64,000 nucleotides of DNA from Plectrocnemia conspersa (lineage: Eukaryota > Arthropoda > Insecta > Trichoptera > Polycentropodidae), in contig VTFK01000090.1 of the NCBI GenBank assembly GCA_009617715.1, forward strand, positions 1-64,000, read 5' to 3'. The notes beneath the pieces are model-generated. The model made no database searches, was not told where the DNA came from, and worked only from the letters and a program-made list of their open reading frames with translations. This document shows positions 1-12,310 of this stretch, one piece after another. The stretch's first letter is position 1; each line of letters opens with the position of its first letter. The translations under genes and the position numbers were made by a program.

Positions 1-601
1 CAAGACTGAGTAATGATTTGCTTGTTGAAGAAAAGCATGCGTTTAGCTAACTATTTAATACAATAGTTGATAATATATGTAAGCAAATTGAAAACCGATT
101 TTCTTTAATGTCCAAATTGGAATATTTTCACCTTCTGGAGAAAGAAAAAATATGAGCAATATAAAGAAAAAAAATTTCCAAATGAATTACACACCAAACT
201 GCAACAATTCTATGGAGCATTATTTGATTATATAAGTTTAAAAAAATGAGCTTGCTGTTCTTTATCATTTACCTAAATTCGCAGAGAAATCTGTTCATGA
301 GCTTGTACAATTTATGAACACAAATAATCTTGAGTCAGGTTTTCAGGAAATAGATAAATTAGGCAAACTAATATTAACTCTTCCAAGCAGTACTGCTTCA
401 GCAGAACGTTCATTTTCTGCTCTGAAACGAATTAATAATTGTTATTGAACTACCCAAGGCCAGGAAAGGCTATGTGGCCTTAGCTTGATTTCAATAGAAA
501 AAGGGATCCTTATGGATATTAAAAAGAAGGGCACTTTTTATGACAGCGTGATAGAAAAATTTATGATTAAAGAAAGAAGATTAGATTTTATATATAAATA
601 A
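1..601 (+). pseudogene. hAT-family transposase, decayed C-terminal part
   Basis: Several frames together encode the C-terminal part of a hAT transposase of the kind often named zinc finger MYM-type 1-like. The dimerisation-region signature LPSSTASAERSFSALKRI is readable at about 379-435. It is followed by TTQGQERLCGLSLISIEK and a lysine-rich tail ending in a stop at 599-601. Around 30-110 the pieces LLVEEKHAF, then NTIVDNICKQIENRF, belong to the same region. The copy is dead: a TGA interrupts the conserved stretch at about 447, another stop lies near 48, and the frame shifts between about 150 and 250. The N-terminal BED finger and catalytic part would lie to the left of the window. The family call is firm; the exact subfamily is not. 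Confidence 0.82.
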
Positions 602-1005
602 TTATAAGTTTATGTTTATTGGAAATTTGATATTTTTATATAATAATATTTTAGATTAGGTTTGATGTTTATTTATTTATTTATATATGGGAAAAAGCTG
701 CAAGGCAGTTTAGGCATGTCAAAACCTCGGCTAATAAAAATGAAAAAATGTACGTTTTTTTTTATAGCACACCCAATATTAACACCCACCGTACGCCACT
801 GATGTACATACATTGTCAAAAGTTCATTTTTTTCTTCTCAAATAAATATATAAGACCTTCCCTATTTTATTTTTATTATATTATTTTCTATTTTAAGTCC
901 AAGACTAAAATTATACGTACTTTATACATTGTACGTTATAAAAAACAAATGTAAAAATATATTGTATTATTAATTTTAAATTATTTTTATCGATAAAATA
1001 ACATG

Positions 1006-1101
1006 AAAATTATCCCGGGACTGGTCCCGGGATCCCGGGATCGACTAATTGCAATACCGAAATCCCGGGATCAAAATTTTGGCCCGGGATTGGAATCCCT
1101 A
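1006..1101 (+). repeat. hAT element 3' end: CCCGGGAT repeats and terminal inverted repeat
   Basis: Within 90 bp the hexamer CCCGGG occurs five times, partly as back-to-back palindromes. The tract ends in GGAATCCCT at about 1092-1100. Read inward from the right this gives AGGGATTCC, close to the CAGGG-type ends of hAT elements. It lies about 500 bp after the transposase stop, where a 3' end is expected. The following 8 bp (about 1101-1108) would be the target-site duplication; the partner lies outside the window, so this is not confirmed. Confidence 0.55.
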
Positions 1102-1340
1102 AGTGAGACATTTTTAGCAGTTAGTTTAATATTGTAGTATTATATTATAAAAATGACCTACTTTTTGCTTACTAATTGTGTATCTTATGTATTTTTAATA
1201 ATAGCTAAAAACTACTTGTAAAATTCAACAAAAAATAAAAATATACATATGAAATATATTACATATAAAACAAATTTATAATGTATTATAATTAAGTTCT
1301 TAACAGCTTAACGACCGGTATTTATTTGCCGAACTTTGCT

Positions 1341-1404
1341 TGTCTGACCATTTGTATGCCCATACTCACCACCATGTCTGACCATTTGTATGCCCATACT
1401 CACC
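1341..1404. repeat. 34-bp tandem duplication inside the piggyBac-like element
   Basis: The 30-bp unit at 1341-1370, beginning TGTCTGACCATTTGTATGCC, recurs at 1375-1404 after ACCA, so the period is 34 bp. It lies just inside the left terminal repeat. Confidence 0.85.
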
Positions 1405-2320
1405 AAATGAATTTACGGTACACTTCACTAAAAATATTTTGCTTATTGCACTTAAATAAATTAAAAGTAACATGTATGCTTTCAATATATTTTATATTCA
1501 TCATTTTCATTCTTTCCATAACAATAATTTGGTATTATATAGGTGATATAAACAAAAAACCAAACATAAATTCTCAGAACAGCTTCTTTCTAATTATATT
1601 GTATGCTTTGAGCGAAGGCCAACACCCATTTCTAAAAGGTTCATTGTTGACAATTTACTACCTGCACTTGCGATAGATAGATTGGCTCTAATCTTAGGAA
1701 AGATATTTTCTACTTAATTTTGTATTGGTTATTTACATGAAACACAAGTTAGATCAGCCCACAATATTCGCATACACTACAAGGTGTTTAGCAGTTCACA
1801 AAAAATATTATGATAATATTTTATTTAGGAAATTATTATTAAAAAAAATAGTTTACGATTTTATCTAATGTTATTGTTAATTTATTATTCTTAATCTTAT
1901 AAGAGATCTAAGCACTATATTTTTTACCAGCTTAACGCCCGGTGTTTTTTGCCGAACTTTCCTTGGTGGCCGAGAGATTTCGCGGAATAATAGCAAAAAA
2001 TCACCCTTTTTAGTAAATTCCCTATAAACCAAATAATATATTTTATCGAAATTTAATTTGTAGCTTCCTTGTGATTTTTTTTTGCATAAATATATTGTAA
2101 TTACGTCATTTAACTAGTGTTTCTAAATCTGTGGGCCGCATAATTAAGTGATATAACGAAAAAAAACTTGTTTACAAATATAATATTAAATATTTACTAT
2201 AAATTACAATCAATGTTATTCTAAAAGGGTAAATCGCCACTACCTGTCCCGTCTTATCAGCTTGCCTTGTGCATACCTTTTAAGAATTCATCTATTAGGG
2301 TATATGACACTTTTTTTATT

Positions 2321-2348
2321 GTGGAATTCCCAAATTCGGGAATTCCAC
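2321..2348. repeat. Perfect 11-bp-stem hairpin inside the piggyBac-like element
   Basis: GTGGAATTCCC and its exact reverse complement flank a 6-base spacer. It may be an internal structural feature of the transposon; function unknown. Confidence 0.75.
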
Positions 2349-3421
2349 ACAGATAAAAAAATGCATTTTATAATCGAAGTAATGCAGTATATTTAGTCTC
2401 CTCTAAACTATCGGTCGAAACGTATCGCGAAAATTGCTCTTCTCTCTGTGATCTTTTGTGACTGTGATTTTGATTAAAAATTTTATTTTCAATCACGGCA
2501 AAATAGACGAGAGAAATTTAACGTTTTTGGAAAATTTTTATGACGCGTTGTCCAACGCCCCCAGTGATTGTGAACATAGGGATGTGTGCGAAAGTAATTC
2601 TAATTCAAGTGTACGTGAACGTAGACCACGTGTGACAAATTTGAACTCATCTAGTTCATTTTGTTCATAATGACAAATGTTTTTACACGTATCACTCAGT
2701 GTAATTATGAAAATAAATGTGTTCGAAACGGTTGTACGCAGAAAATGGACGCCAAAAAATTTAGTGAGTGCAAATTATTATTTATTATAAATGGATATTT
2801 TTTATAAACCGTTAATACAAAAAAAATTAGAAGCATTTAAATATACATGTTATTAATTTAATTATCACATTTTTAAGCTAATGTGGTGTTCAAAAAAAAT
2901 CGTGCACTAATCAACGTTGTCAAATTTCAAAAATTTCTTTAATGATTATTTAACTATTTTTGTAAATACGCAATTCGCTGCTTTTATTATTATTAACTAA
3001 CTTTTAGTATAAATTATCACTTATTATTAACAACAACAATAAATAAAATATAATATTCCACAATTCAAAGAATATGGTCACTGTAAGTGGGAGCGGCTTG
3101 GAGAACCGTTACCAAACAACAGACTAGCCCAAAAATATTAGAATATAACAAACTAAAATAGGCGACGACTCGTTGCATTGCGACGCAGTGGGATAAAACG
3201 ACTCTTTTTACGAAAAATTAAAGTAAAATATAATTTATTTTATATTAGGTAGAAATAGTATACTACCATCTCGCATTATAATATAGGGGTAAACTGTATT
3301 GTATCATAGTGTATTTTTAATAAAAGAAGACGCATAACGCAGGACGCATGGGCGAGTCCTCGGCCGCTACAGAAGGTACTCTCAGGACTCGTGGGTGAGT
3401 CCTCGGTCGTTAAGCTGTTAA

Positions 3422-4559
3422 TGTAAAAAAGTTTTTTAAGCTTATTTTTTTATTTATTCAAATGGTCATAGGAATATATAAATCCACATTTTCGATTAAA
3501 ATTTCCTAACATATATTATATATATAAAACCTGTATACCTTATATAAATAAAATGTAATATTATACTAACCCACTCAAAAATACAAAAACAATAATATTA
3601 AAGCACGCTTATCTTTAAATCATAAATGTTAGAAACATTAAACTAATTTTCTTCTTAAAATACTTAACATACATAAAGTTAAGAACGGTAACAGCAATAT
3701 TAGGTAATGTAATACATTTGTAAATAGACTTTTTTGCATTTACACAATTATTATTTTTTTATTTTTTCATTAATTTAATTACATATTTATTTTTCTAAAT
3801 ATTTTTTAAGAAAAAAAAGATGTAAGTGTAAATACAAAAAAAAATATTTACATTAGTATTATATTAAGAATAATATTTAAATTATTATGTTTTTATATAA
3901 ATATATTTTTTTTATATTTTTTACAATGTATTCAATAGCAACTCCAAAATAATTAATTTTTCTTGGATGGCAGTTCTTATTTTCTTTAACATGACAAATG
4001 GTCGAACAAAACTAAATCTCATTTCGTGTGATGTCACTTTAGCTAATTTATAGATTTATACTGACCATGTTTTGAATGGCAAACATTTGGTTTCTTGGTA
4101 AATTAGCTTTATCGTTAAGTTATTCTTTTTACTCGCAATAATTTAAAATCCATCAACGATTCCAATACATTTTTTTCTGATGTTTCATTTTAAACATATT
4201 GTGATAAATTCAGCTAAATATTACCCTCTTTTAGTGTATATTTATTTGCACATATATTTTTTTAATTGTTGTCAACTTATTTATAAAATCTTTTTTATAT
4301 ATGTTTTCGTATATTTTCATGTATGATTATTTTTAATAAAATAGAACTTTAAAACAATTATAATTAAAAGCTGTACACAGAAATTAATTCACATAAAAAA
4401 ACAATACAAAAATCAAACAAAAAATATTTCAGTGAGCCAGTTTAGCAGCTTCCGGCTCTAATTATATTTTAAATTTCATTACGTCCCATGCAACTAACCA
4501 ACGCATAGGTGCAGATTTTTTTTACAGCTAACAATGAGGGCTGTATTTATACATATATA
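3422..4559. other. AT-rich intergenic DNA, no feature seen
   Basis: Very AT-rich with long poly-A and poly-T runs. No open frame, repeat copy or RNA gene could be supported. The last 130 bases become slightly less AT-rich before the island that follows. Confidence 0.5.
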
Positions 4560-4885
4560 TTATCTACTATATTTTTTCCATCCGCGTTGGTAAAACCGGA
4601 TCTTTGTGTGCATCCCAACAATGGGACGGCTCCTAGGCGGCTAGGCGCTCGTTTCCGGTGGAGTGATGCGGAGGCTGCGGGCGGAACAAGCCGTAACCGG
4701 GATGCACGTGCCAGACAATGAGATGGAAATCGTGCCGAAACGCCGTGAAATGCAATTGAATGCATCGACGTTTCAGCCGCGGAAATGTGCGGAGATGGAG
4801 TTGAAAAAAATGAAGGCGGCTCGCGTCGTAGTGTATGACAGACGATGGGAAAAAATTTGTTCTCGCGCATTTTGTAACTGTTGAA
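4560..4885. other. GC-rich island, possible promoter or conserved element
   Basis: Sharply more GC-rich than its flanks. Overlapping open frames exist on both strands (4663-4884 on +, 4547-4870 on -), but neither gives a recognisable domain, and open frames on both strands are expected in a GC-rich patch. It ends about 75 bp before the ATG of the three-exon gene model at 4961, so a promoter or upstream regulatory role is possible. GTAACT at about 4874 could serve as a donor if an upstream exon exists. Confidence 0.4.
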
Positions 4886-4960
4886 AAGTGACGTATTTAA
4901 TATTTAATCGAAATTATTACAATTAAACTTACATGTGAACATTTTTAAAATTGTATTTGT

Positions 4961-5389
4961 ATGGTAGTAAAAGAAGTAATTAGAAATATGTGCTTACAAG
5001 ATAATCCTCTACAGATATCTGAAAGTCTTCAGAGATACCAAAATATTTTCAAGCGTTTGGGTATTAATTTGCTTACCAACTGTAAGGAAAAAATATTTAA
5101 ATTAAAATAAGAAAATATGTAAGTTTGTATACAAATTAACACTTATGTATAAGAATAATAAAAAGAAAAAGCGGAAATCGTTTCGATAGCACCAAGACTG
5201 GATACACCAAGATTTGACAAAAGTCATTTGGTTCTTACTCACCTTTTTCTGTGTAAATAAATAATAAAAAAATATTATCTTATAACGGTTAAATTAATAT
5301 TTTAAAATGCAGCAAACTTAGACATTTCAAACAATATCCATTCTATAATAAATAATATTAATATGGATGAAATAGATAGTGCAAAATAG
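4961..5389 (+). CDS. Putative small three-exon gene, function unknown
   Basis: Three open segments join in phase. Exon 1, 4961-5081, starts at ATG (MVVKEVIRNM...) and ends in phase 1 before GTAAGG. Exon 2, 5172-5252, follows an AG and encodes EIVSIAPRLDTPRFDKSHLV... before GTAAAT. Exon 3, 5313-5389, follows TGCAG and ends DEIDSAK then TAG. Together they give 92 residues. The introns would be 90 and 60 bp, like those of the gene at 60.6 kb. Composition (Leu/Gln/Glu helix-like in exon 1, Pro/Arg/Asp motifs in exon 2) looks coding. Against it, the first acceptor lies in an A-rich rather than pyrimidine-rich tract, the second donor is not ideal, and no canonical AATAAA is close downstream. I recognise no family. 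It could also be a decayed fragment of a larger gene. Confidence 0.42.
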
Positions 5390-8360
5390 ATAAATTTATG
5401 ATATATATAAGTTTAATATAAAATAATTATTTTATTTATTTTTCTTCTTGGCATTTAATTATAAGTTTCATCACTTCAACTTGATACTCGACTGTGCATC
5501 AAAATATACTACGTAGCTTCTGATTTATCTAGTACTGCGAGCGAGGAACTTTCACGTTCAGTTTATTATATTCGTAATGTTTTTTTAGGTTTTTACCATG
5601 TAACGATGTTCACGCTTTCTCCCACCCCCGATACGAGTTCAGTAGGTTCTCGCCCATTTTTACGTGCAATAAGAATTTTAATTAAAAAAGTTGTGATTGA
5701 TCACCTGTGACTCGGTTTTTACTTTTTCGCGTCGGTGCACAGTGGTATAGACTTTTTTCAACATCATCCAATGCATTAAAAATATATTTATAATTATAAA
5801 AAAATGTTACAAGTATTATACATATGACAGTTTTTATTAGAAAAATATATAAAATTATTTTTGTAAATATGTTTTTCTAACTAGTAAACCATTTATTGGA
5901 TCAATCTATGGCAGTCATCGTGTATCAGACAGACAGAGAATAAATAATGGAATCTCAATGATCCTAGAGAATATAGACAGACCTTGCAAAGGTATCTTAA
6001 CACCTTCATAGACTAGCCTTGAGAGCTGCGGCACCTAAATTAGACCCACAGCGAGCCCGCCCTCGTCAAGGAGTGTCTGCTCCACTGTATCAGGAGAAAA
6101 GAAGGATCACTCTATAAGAGTGATCTTCCTTTATTCCTTATATCCATTATCATTGAATTGAATATTATAGATAGAAACCATCAATTGTTTCGCACTGGCT
6201 TAGCTGACCGCAACTTTTACTCGCGACAGCTATAGTAGGAGGTCGGACTTAGCTTTAAAAAAAGCCTAACTAGCTCGTATATGCTAATTTGTTGACTTCC
6301 CTGAGCCTTTTACAACAATTAAAAGCATGCTGCTTGCCCTAAACCTACCACGAAGGGTTACTACAGACACAAACATGGGAGATTTTTGATAGTTAAAATG
6401 CTATCTGCAGAACCAAAGAATTTAAATGATTCTCATATTGTGTAAGCTTTTAAAAAGTATGAATATAAAAATATTTGTTGTTAATTATAGTTCCAATGTT
6501 GGAACACCAGGCAAAAATGGGTTAAATTAGGAAGTGAGGAGATATTTAACTAGTCACACACTGGGAAAATGACCCATTTAGTGCTAGAACAAACTTTCAA
6601 AATCAAATTAATTAACTTCTGTATTTATATTATTGATAGCGAAAATATTACTTTTACACTTCAAAATCGAAATGTATATAATAATACTAAATAACTTTGA
6701 TTTAAGTGATCTTTTTATGTACATTAATTTAGTTTAATATTAAATAAATTTTGGCAAAGCAAGATAAAACACAGCATAACTTAATGTTTCATTTTACATA
6801 TATTAAATTATTCATAATAATACAATAATTTGTATTTTAAAAAAATGCTTTAATTTTGAAATTTATTTTTAATAAATATTTTTTATCTTTTTAATTGAGG
6901 TAGTATTAAAATATTTAATTTTGATTTTTTTTAAGAATTAATTTAAGCAGCTTAAATATAATTAGTAAATTAATATAATAATATGCTTAGATTCTAAAAA
7001 AATACAGAGATATTATATATAAATTTAAAACTATTGTCGTTATTTTTTTCTGCTGGAAGTCGTTCATATCCTACTGTGCGGCACAAAAAATATAGCGACG
7101 CACTTCGGAAAAAATATTTATTCTCCCAAATAAAAATCGCCTAGGGAGAGTATCGCACTCGTGAATATTATCATTCCGGTTTATATTCGCCACGGATATA
7201 AAAGAAAAAGTTTTATATTCGAAGGCAGACTTTGTTTCGGAGAGATATGGAAAATATTTATGATTCTGAACGAGCTTTTTCTGGCTGCTAGATTGATTGA
7301 TTCCCGTGATTGTTACTTACTTACGTAAAAATAAACTTGTACGCCAATAACCAATATTGGTAATAATAACTGAAGTTATTTGCGAATATGTAACATGTTT
7401 TTTTTATAATTCAGATTTTTAATAATTATACAATTTTTTTTAAATAACAATAGACATTAAAATGAAATTCAAACGAGAAAATATGTATTAAGGTGTAAAG
7501 TGATTTTAAATTACCTGATTCTCTATTTAAATTACTCAAAAAGAAACCTTTTCGAAATAAATGAGAGATTATATTTATAGTGGAATAAATATTTATAAAA
7601 TACTTTTTACTAAGTATATTATTAATGTATATAAGTTTAAAAAGCTTTTTTGTATGTATTTCTGTAGTAGGGTTTTAAATATAAAAATGCTGAATATATA
7701 TACACCAAACTTAAAATAACTTTTTCAATACAGAATTATCAGTATTAACTAATTGGTATATATGTACTTTGTTGTTACTAATTTAACCAAATTTATGTGA
7801 AATTCAAAAATTTATCTATGATTATTTTTCTAAGATTAATCATTTTTATTCTATAGTTTACTTGTACCTGATTTTTAATTTTTAATTATGAGCGTTTTAT
7901 TATTGTTTACATAAATTTATGCAAAATAAACAATGGCTCTGGAACTAACCTTATTTAAATACACCACGAGTAATGTTTGCCTTCTCGTTAATAGATTGCT
8001 AGATAAAAAGCGCTTCGAAGCAGTTGTGTATTGTCAAGGGTAGCGCTTGCATAAAATATCGGTGCAAGACACTGCAGCGATACTCCCAGCTGTCTGGCTT
8101 ATTATGCAAAATGTGGTTTAAGGAGATCTTGTTAGCTCATTTGCATAAGCTAGGTTTCTTCTGGCTGACGCTAATTTCCTGTCGGAATTAGGAACTTCGT
8201 GGTACAAAGCATGCATCCGTCCACTTACCGTTGAATCTTTGCAAAATTACTACCTTGAAGCGTTTTTAATAACATAGTATTAAAAAGCAATTTAGGAATT
8301 TAGATTACATAATATTTTTTGCTTATAAATAATGTTTTGCTCAAAATAATTTTCATCTTG
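5390..8360. other. Intergenic DNA with three less AT-rich patches
   Basis: No gene is supported. Less AT-rich patches lie at about 5880-6360, 7060-7330 and 7930-8240. None has a long open frame. The patch at 7930 starts with a 37-codon open frame (MALELTLFKY...) that I do not consider a gene without more support. The rest is AT-rich filler. Confidence 0.4.
6105..6125. repeat. Short perfect hairpin
   Basis: GATCACTCT and AGAGTGATC pair perfectly around ATA, inside a less AT-rich patch. No run of T follows that would suggest a polymerase III end. Function unknown. Confidence 0.5.
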
Positions 8361-8398
8361 TCACCGCCGCGCGTTTAATATAAACTTATAGAGAGTTA

Positions 8399-8490
8399 AT
8401 TACGGTCTAATTATACGGTTCATTACGGTCATAAACATTGGCCATTAATTGCCCATAAAAACGGTCATAAATTTAAAATACGGTTAATTA
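8399..8490 (+). promoter_or_regulatory. Cluster of ACGGT motifs
   Basis: Five copies of ACGGT(C/T) occur in about 90 bp: TTACGGTCTA, ATACGGTTCA, TTACGGTCATAAA, AACGGTCATAAA and ATACGGTTAA. All lie on the same strand, and two share the longer ACGGTCATAAA. This could be a cluster of binding sites for one factor or a degenerate tandem repeat; the factor is unknown. Confidence 0.35.
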
Positions 8491-8919
8491 CAACGAAAAC
8501 GTTTCTTTCACCACCACGTTACACGCCAAGTGAGAATTGAACAAGCAAATAAATTTGAAGCAATCTGTATAATACACCTACATTATTAGATTTTATCAAC
8601 AATAAAAAGTTTCTCCGTAATAGAATAGATAAAAGGGATTATCGAAAAAAAGTTCCTTGACATTTTAATATTCTACGATTAAAATAAAACGTAAAAAAGT
8701 ATTCTCAATAAAATCGATTATTTTTATGTATAAAAAAACATTTATCAATATTTAAATATAATACATGCATACTCTACAATAGTTTTAGTATCTATTTCTT
8801 TAAAAATATACACATTAAATATACAAAAAATGTAATATCAAAAAAATATTTAGGTGGAATAATATTTTACTGTTAATTAAAAATACAAAACAATATTCAC
8901 ATATTTAAGCAGGTTGTGA

Positions 8920-9140
8920 TTATGATTGTGCTCCGTTATAGTAATTTTATTGCTGATTCTGTAAAGATATGCCTTACGAGACATTGTGAGACCAACCAGC
9001 CAAGGGCAAAGCCCCGGCGGTGAGCCTGAGGCGCAATCCCTCTCTGTGATATGCGACTATATTATTTGTTTTCGGCGATCTGCTACAATTTTTAATCATC
9101 GCCATGGCAATGCGTTACATTAGGATAAATCTGTTTTAAT
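8920..9140. other. GC-richer island in intergenic DNA
   Basis: The stretch around 8985-9055, with CAAGGGCAAAGCCCCGGCGG, stands out from AT-rich flanks. No open frame or tRNA fold was found. Conserved non-coding element is a guess. Confidence 0.3.
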
Positions 9141-9936
9141 TATGTATGCCAATCAAACATAATGAATACCTTTAAGTAAGTATTAACTACCAGACTGAAA
9201 GTCATTTTAAATCAGTGACATCTTTATAAATATTTACAAATTATTATGTGCATCATTATTTATAATCAATATACGTCACTTTGAAACTAGACCGGTTTTA
9301 TTATTAGCTCATTTTTATAAATAAAATATCAAATCTTCTGCTGTGCCTCTAACCCGTGGCTTCTGTGTTGTCAGTCTAGACCTTACAGACCATACTATTC
9401 CGACCTATTGTTATCAGTGATAGGAGCTTCTGAGAACCCAAACTGTAGATCATTTTTATCTATCGTTGAAAAAGAACAGGCGTTTTTTCCATTTAAGTTA
9501 CTAGTAATAAAACACAATCAATATAATCTGGTAATCAGTAACATATATTATTTATTAACTATTGAAAATTATTCTTACAGCAATTACTTTATGCATAACC
9601 TAGCTCATATTTTTAAATTAGTTATCTGTAAGATAAAAAAATCTATAAAAACCCAAAAAAATGCTAATCGACGATCGTAATTATATTGCATAATTATCAT
9701 TATTCCTGAAGTTCCAGATACGATGGAAATAAAAAAATGCTTCCAATGGAATTTAAACTCACGTATTTAAAGAAATAAGCACAGACTAATCTTTAGATGA
9801 GTCATAAAAAAATTATCAATGAGTCACCCCTTATCTTGCAGTACCTGAAATTTCATTCTCCTTTGCTTAATGTAGCACGTATGTCGTCACAATTTATATT
9901 TGAAAATCTAAAATAAAAGTAAAAATATTTTAAAAT

Positions 9937-10031
9937 ATAAGCAACACTGAATAATGTTGATGTTATCTCTACAGTAATTATATATAGTATAAGCAACATC
10001 AATGTTACCTTTACAGTAATTATATATATAA
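9937..10031. repeat. Imperfect two-copy tandem repeat
   Basis: TATAAGCAACA...TACAGTAATTATATATA occurs at about 9936-9986 and again at about 9989-10031, with a few differences and a short deletion in the second copy. Confidence 0.7.
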
Positions 10032-11770
10032 ATTTAATAAACCAAGAAAAAAATACTCAAATTTTTATGAATTTTAACATGGTAAATGCTCTTGCACTTT
10101 ATTGTATTTTGAATAAGAACAGTTGTAAGAAATATTACGATAAAGTTTGCGAAGGAAACCCTCTTGGAATAAAAATCTCTGCAATCGAATTCCTAAGGAT
10201 ATAAGAAAGTTCTCATAGGACCCATAGAAAGGATAAATGAATGAAAGCAGAGATAATGTGCTGTTTGAAAACGAACTTGTAAAAAATAGTGTTCTCAATG
10301 TAATGTTGGGTTACGTACACCAATAGAGTGAATGCTTATAAAGTTTGTATATTTTTTACACAGCTCCAGACATTCTTTATTCATGATAATGTAGTTTTTA
10401 TTTTGAGTAAAATTAACAAAGTAACAATAAAAAATATTAAATATGTCAGTGCGTTCACCAACTGAATGATGAATGCATCCGCAATAATTAATAATGAGGT
10501 GTTAAGTCGGATAGATGTAATGTTAATGGTGTAGTTACATAACTATATCGTTCTTCTTATTTTACTTTACATATAACTAAGTCGCCCTTTTAATAAAATT
10601 ATTATAAATTTTATTGGTGTATCCCTACCAATATATTCCCCATCGCGACTCTTGGGATTCATATCTAGCAAACGTTGAGTATTTCTTTTAGTAAATAAAA
10701 CTGGAATATACTTTGAATTCTATTTTTACACATGGTCAACATTCAATATCTGCTAATACCTAATTTAATTTGAATACCCAACAAAACGAGCAAAGTTTCA
10801 GCCGCGGCACAGTAACACAATTATTTAAAGTTGACGAAGTTTGATTTACGCATTTTGATGCTTAAAACTTTACGTCCGCCGACTCTTGAGTGTAAAACCC
10901 ACTCTTGGGAAATGCTCATTGTAACGAACTTAATTCAGATTGTGACCTTTCTTTCCTTTGTTTCATAACTCACAAGTATTAATATAAGATTTAATGGAAT
11001 ATTATTACCGTAAAAGGTGGTCGGCAATTTGTGGCGCAGACCGCTTAATACCGATATCTATGTAGATGCTATACTATAAGTAATATAATATACATAGACG
11101 TTTTGGTAACTTTGCTATAAAAGCTCGTCCCAAGCTCCAAATAGCACTTATAACAGTGTATACTACTTATTACTGCAGAGTTTTCCCATTGGTGTTTTTC
11201 TGCCTGATACAGGCCCGCAAAAATTGTTTTATACCTTGCTTTTTTCGTAGAATAGCAACATCAAGTTTTTTTGGAGACATACTATTCATTGAATGCAGCA
11301 ATATAAAATATATATGTACATATAAGTGATGTGCGTAATTTGTTAATTGTGAAGGTAATATATCATAGCAGTTAGTATACATACAGTCAAATGATATTTC
11401 ATACAGATAGATAACTTTATTTATTGATTAGACAAGTATCATTTTATTTATAGAATAGGCATAGTTATATTTATAATAAAATACATTAGTTGCAGAGTAT
11501 TACAATTATATAGAATAAAATAGTCAATTATATTTTTTTTAATTAACAGGATATGAAATATAAATCGAGAATAACCTTGATGTTATCCTATAAACATTTT
11601 GGAAATTTGCTTTAATGCGGTCCTTAGACCAATATTCAATAAAATGACCACATCTCAAAAGCAGACAGAAAATTTGTGATTTATATATAAAAATAGAATT
11701 TAATCATAACACTAATAACTTACAAAACGTCGTGATTTAAATGAATAATAATAATAAAATCAAAACAATT
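10032..11770. other. Intergenic DNA, nothing supported
   Basis: AT-rich with modest patches at about 10440-10700 and 10790-10950. Open frames of 70-75 codons on the minus strand show no domain or splice support. Confidence 0.4.
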
Positions 11771-11771
11771 C

Positions 11772-12310
11772 TCGCTTTGTTTAATTCTCCGAGATAGTGT
11801 GGTTCAAAACAATATTGATGACGTGTTTGGATCTGGCAGATTTGTTATTTTGACTGGAGATTTCAATGCCAGACACCCTCATTGGAATGGTTTTGATGCG
11901 AAACAACCCGGAAAAATTATGTTTGGATATTTGCACGACACAGATAAGTATACAGTTAAACAACACTCAAAATGACCAACTCTACACCTTTTCATGAAAC
12001 CGTCAATCTTAAACATTGCTTTAGTCAAGGGTAACTCTCGGATCTCAAGGGTCTGTCATCAGACCATTTCTAATATTTTTTACACAAGAAGATAACATCG
12101 ATGTTATTACTGTGATAATCTTTAAATACAAGAGAGATGACTGGAATAGTTTCAGAATCGATGTCAAAATTTCTTACATATCAAACAGCAAATATACACT
12201 GTGCAAATAACTTAAACAAGCTACGATGAAACTTTTTATTTTACATCCGTAATTAAACAAACAAAACTATCTTTCGTCCCGACACGTAAATATGCTCCAA
12301 ATAAAATATA
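11772..12310 (+). pseudogene. Jockey-like LINE fragment: endonuclease and linker
   Basis: A frame open from 11772 encodes FVILTGDFNARHPHWNG at about 11840-11890. That is the GDFNA.H..W signature of the apurinic-type endonuclease of Jockey-clade non-LTR retrotransposons. A stop at about 11971 ends this frame. The expected later pieces appear shifted: SDH-like at about 12058, then YKRDDWNSF at about 12128-12155, typical of the linker before the reverse transcriptase. The copy is broken by stops and frameshifts and lacks the polymerase. It is close in type to the fragments at 21.0 and 31.9 kb. Confidence 0.72.

Larger units (their letters stand above)
1300..3421. mobile_element. piggyBac-like element flanked by TTAA with inverted termini
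   Basis: The left end reads TTAACAGCTTAACGACCG at 1300-1317, and the exact reverse complement sits at 3404-3421, so an 18-bp inverted repeat includes the TTAA target of piggyBac elements. Inside each end a diverged second copy of the terminal sequence is found: on the left 1304-1342 resembles 1928-1966 (both contain CAGCTTAACG then GCCGAACTTT), and on the right 3350-3368 resembles 3393-3411 (GAGTCCTCGG core). The interior is about 2.1 kb with no intact transposase. A weak open stretch at 2458-2670, rich in Ser, Asn and Arg near its end, might be a relic of a transposase N-terminus, but I cannot recognise it. It is best described as a non-autonomous or decayed piggyBac-like copy. Confidence 0.7.

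Noticed and set aside
4547..4870. 107-codon minus-strand frame in the 4.6-kb island
   Set aside because: Overlaps a plus-strand frame; low-complexity Ala/Ser/Arg content expected of GC-rich non-coding DNA.
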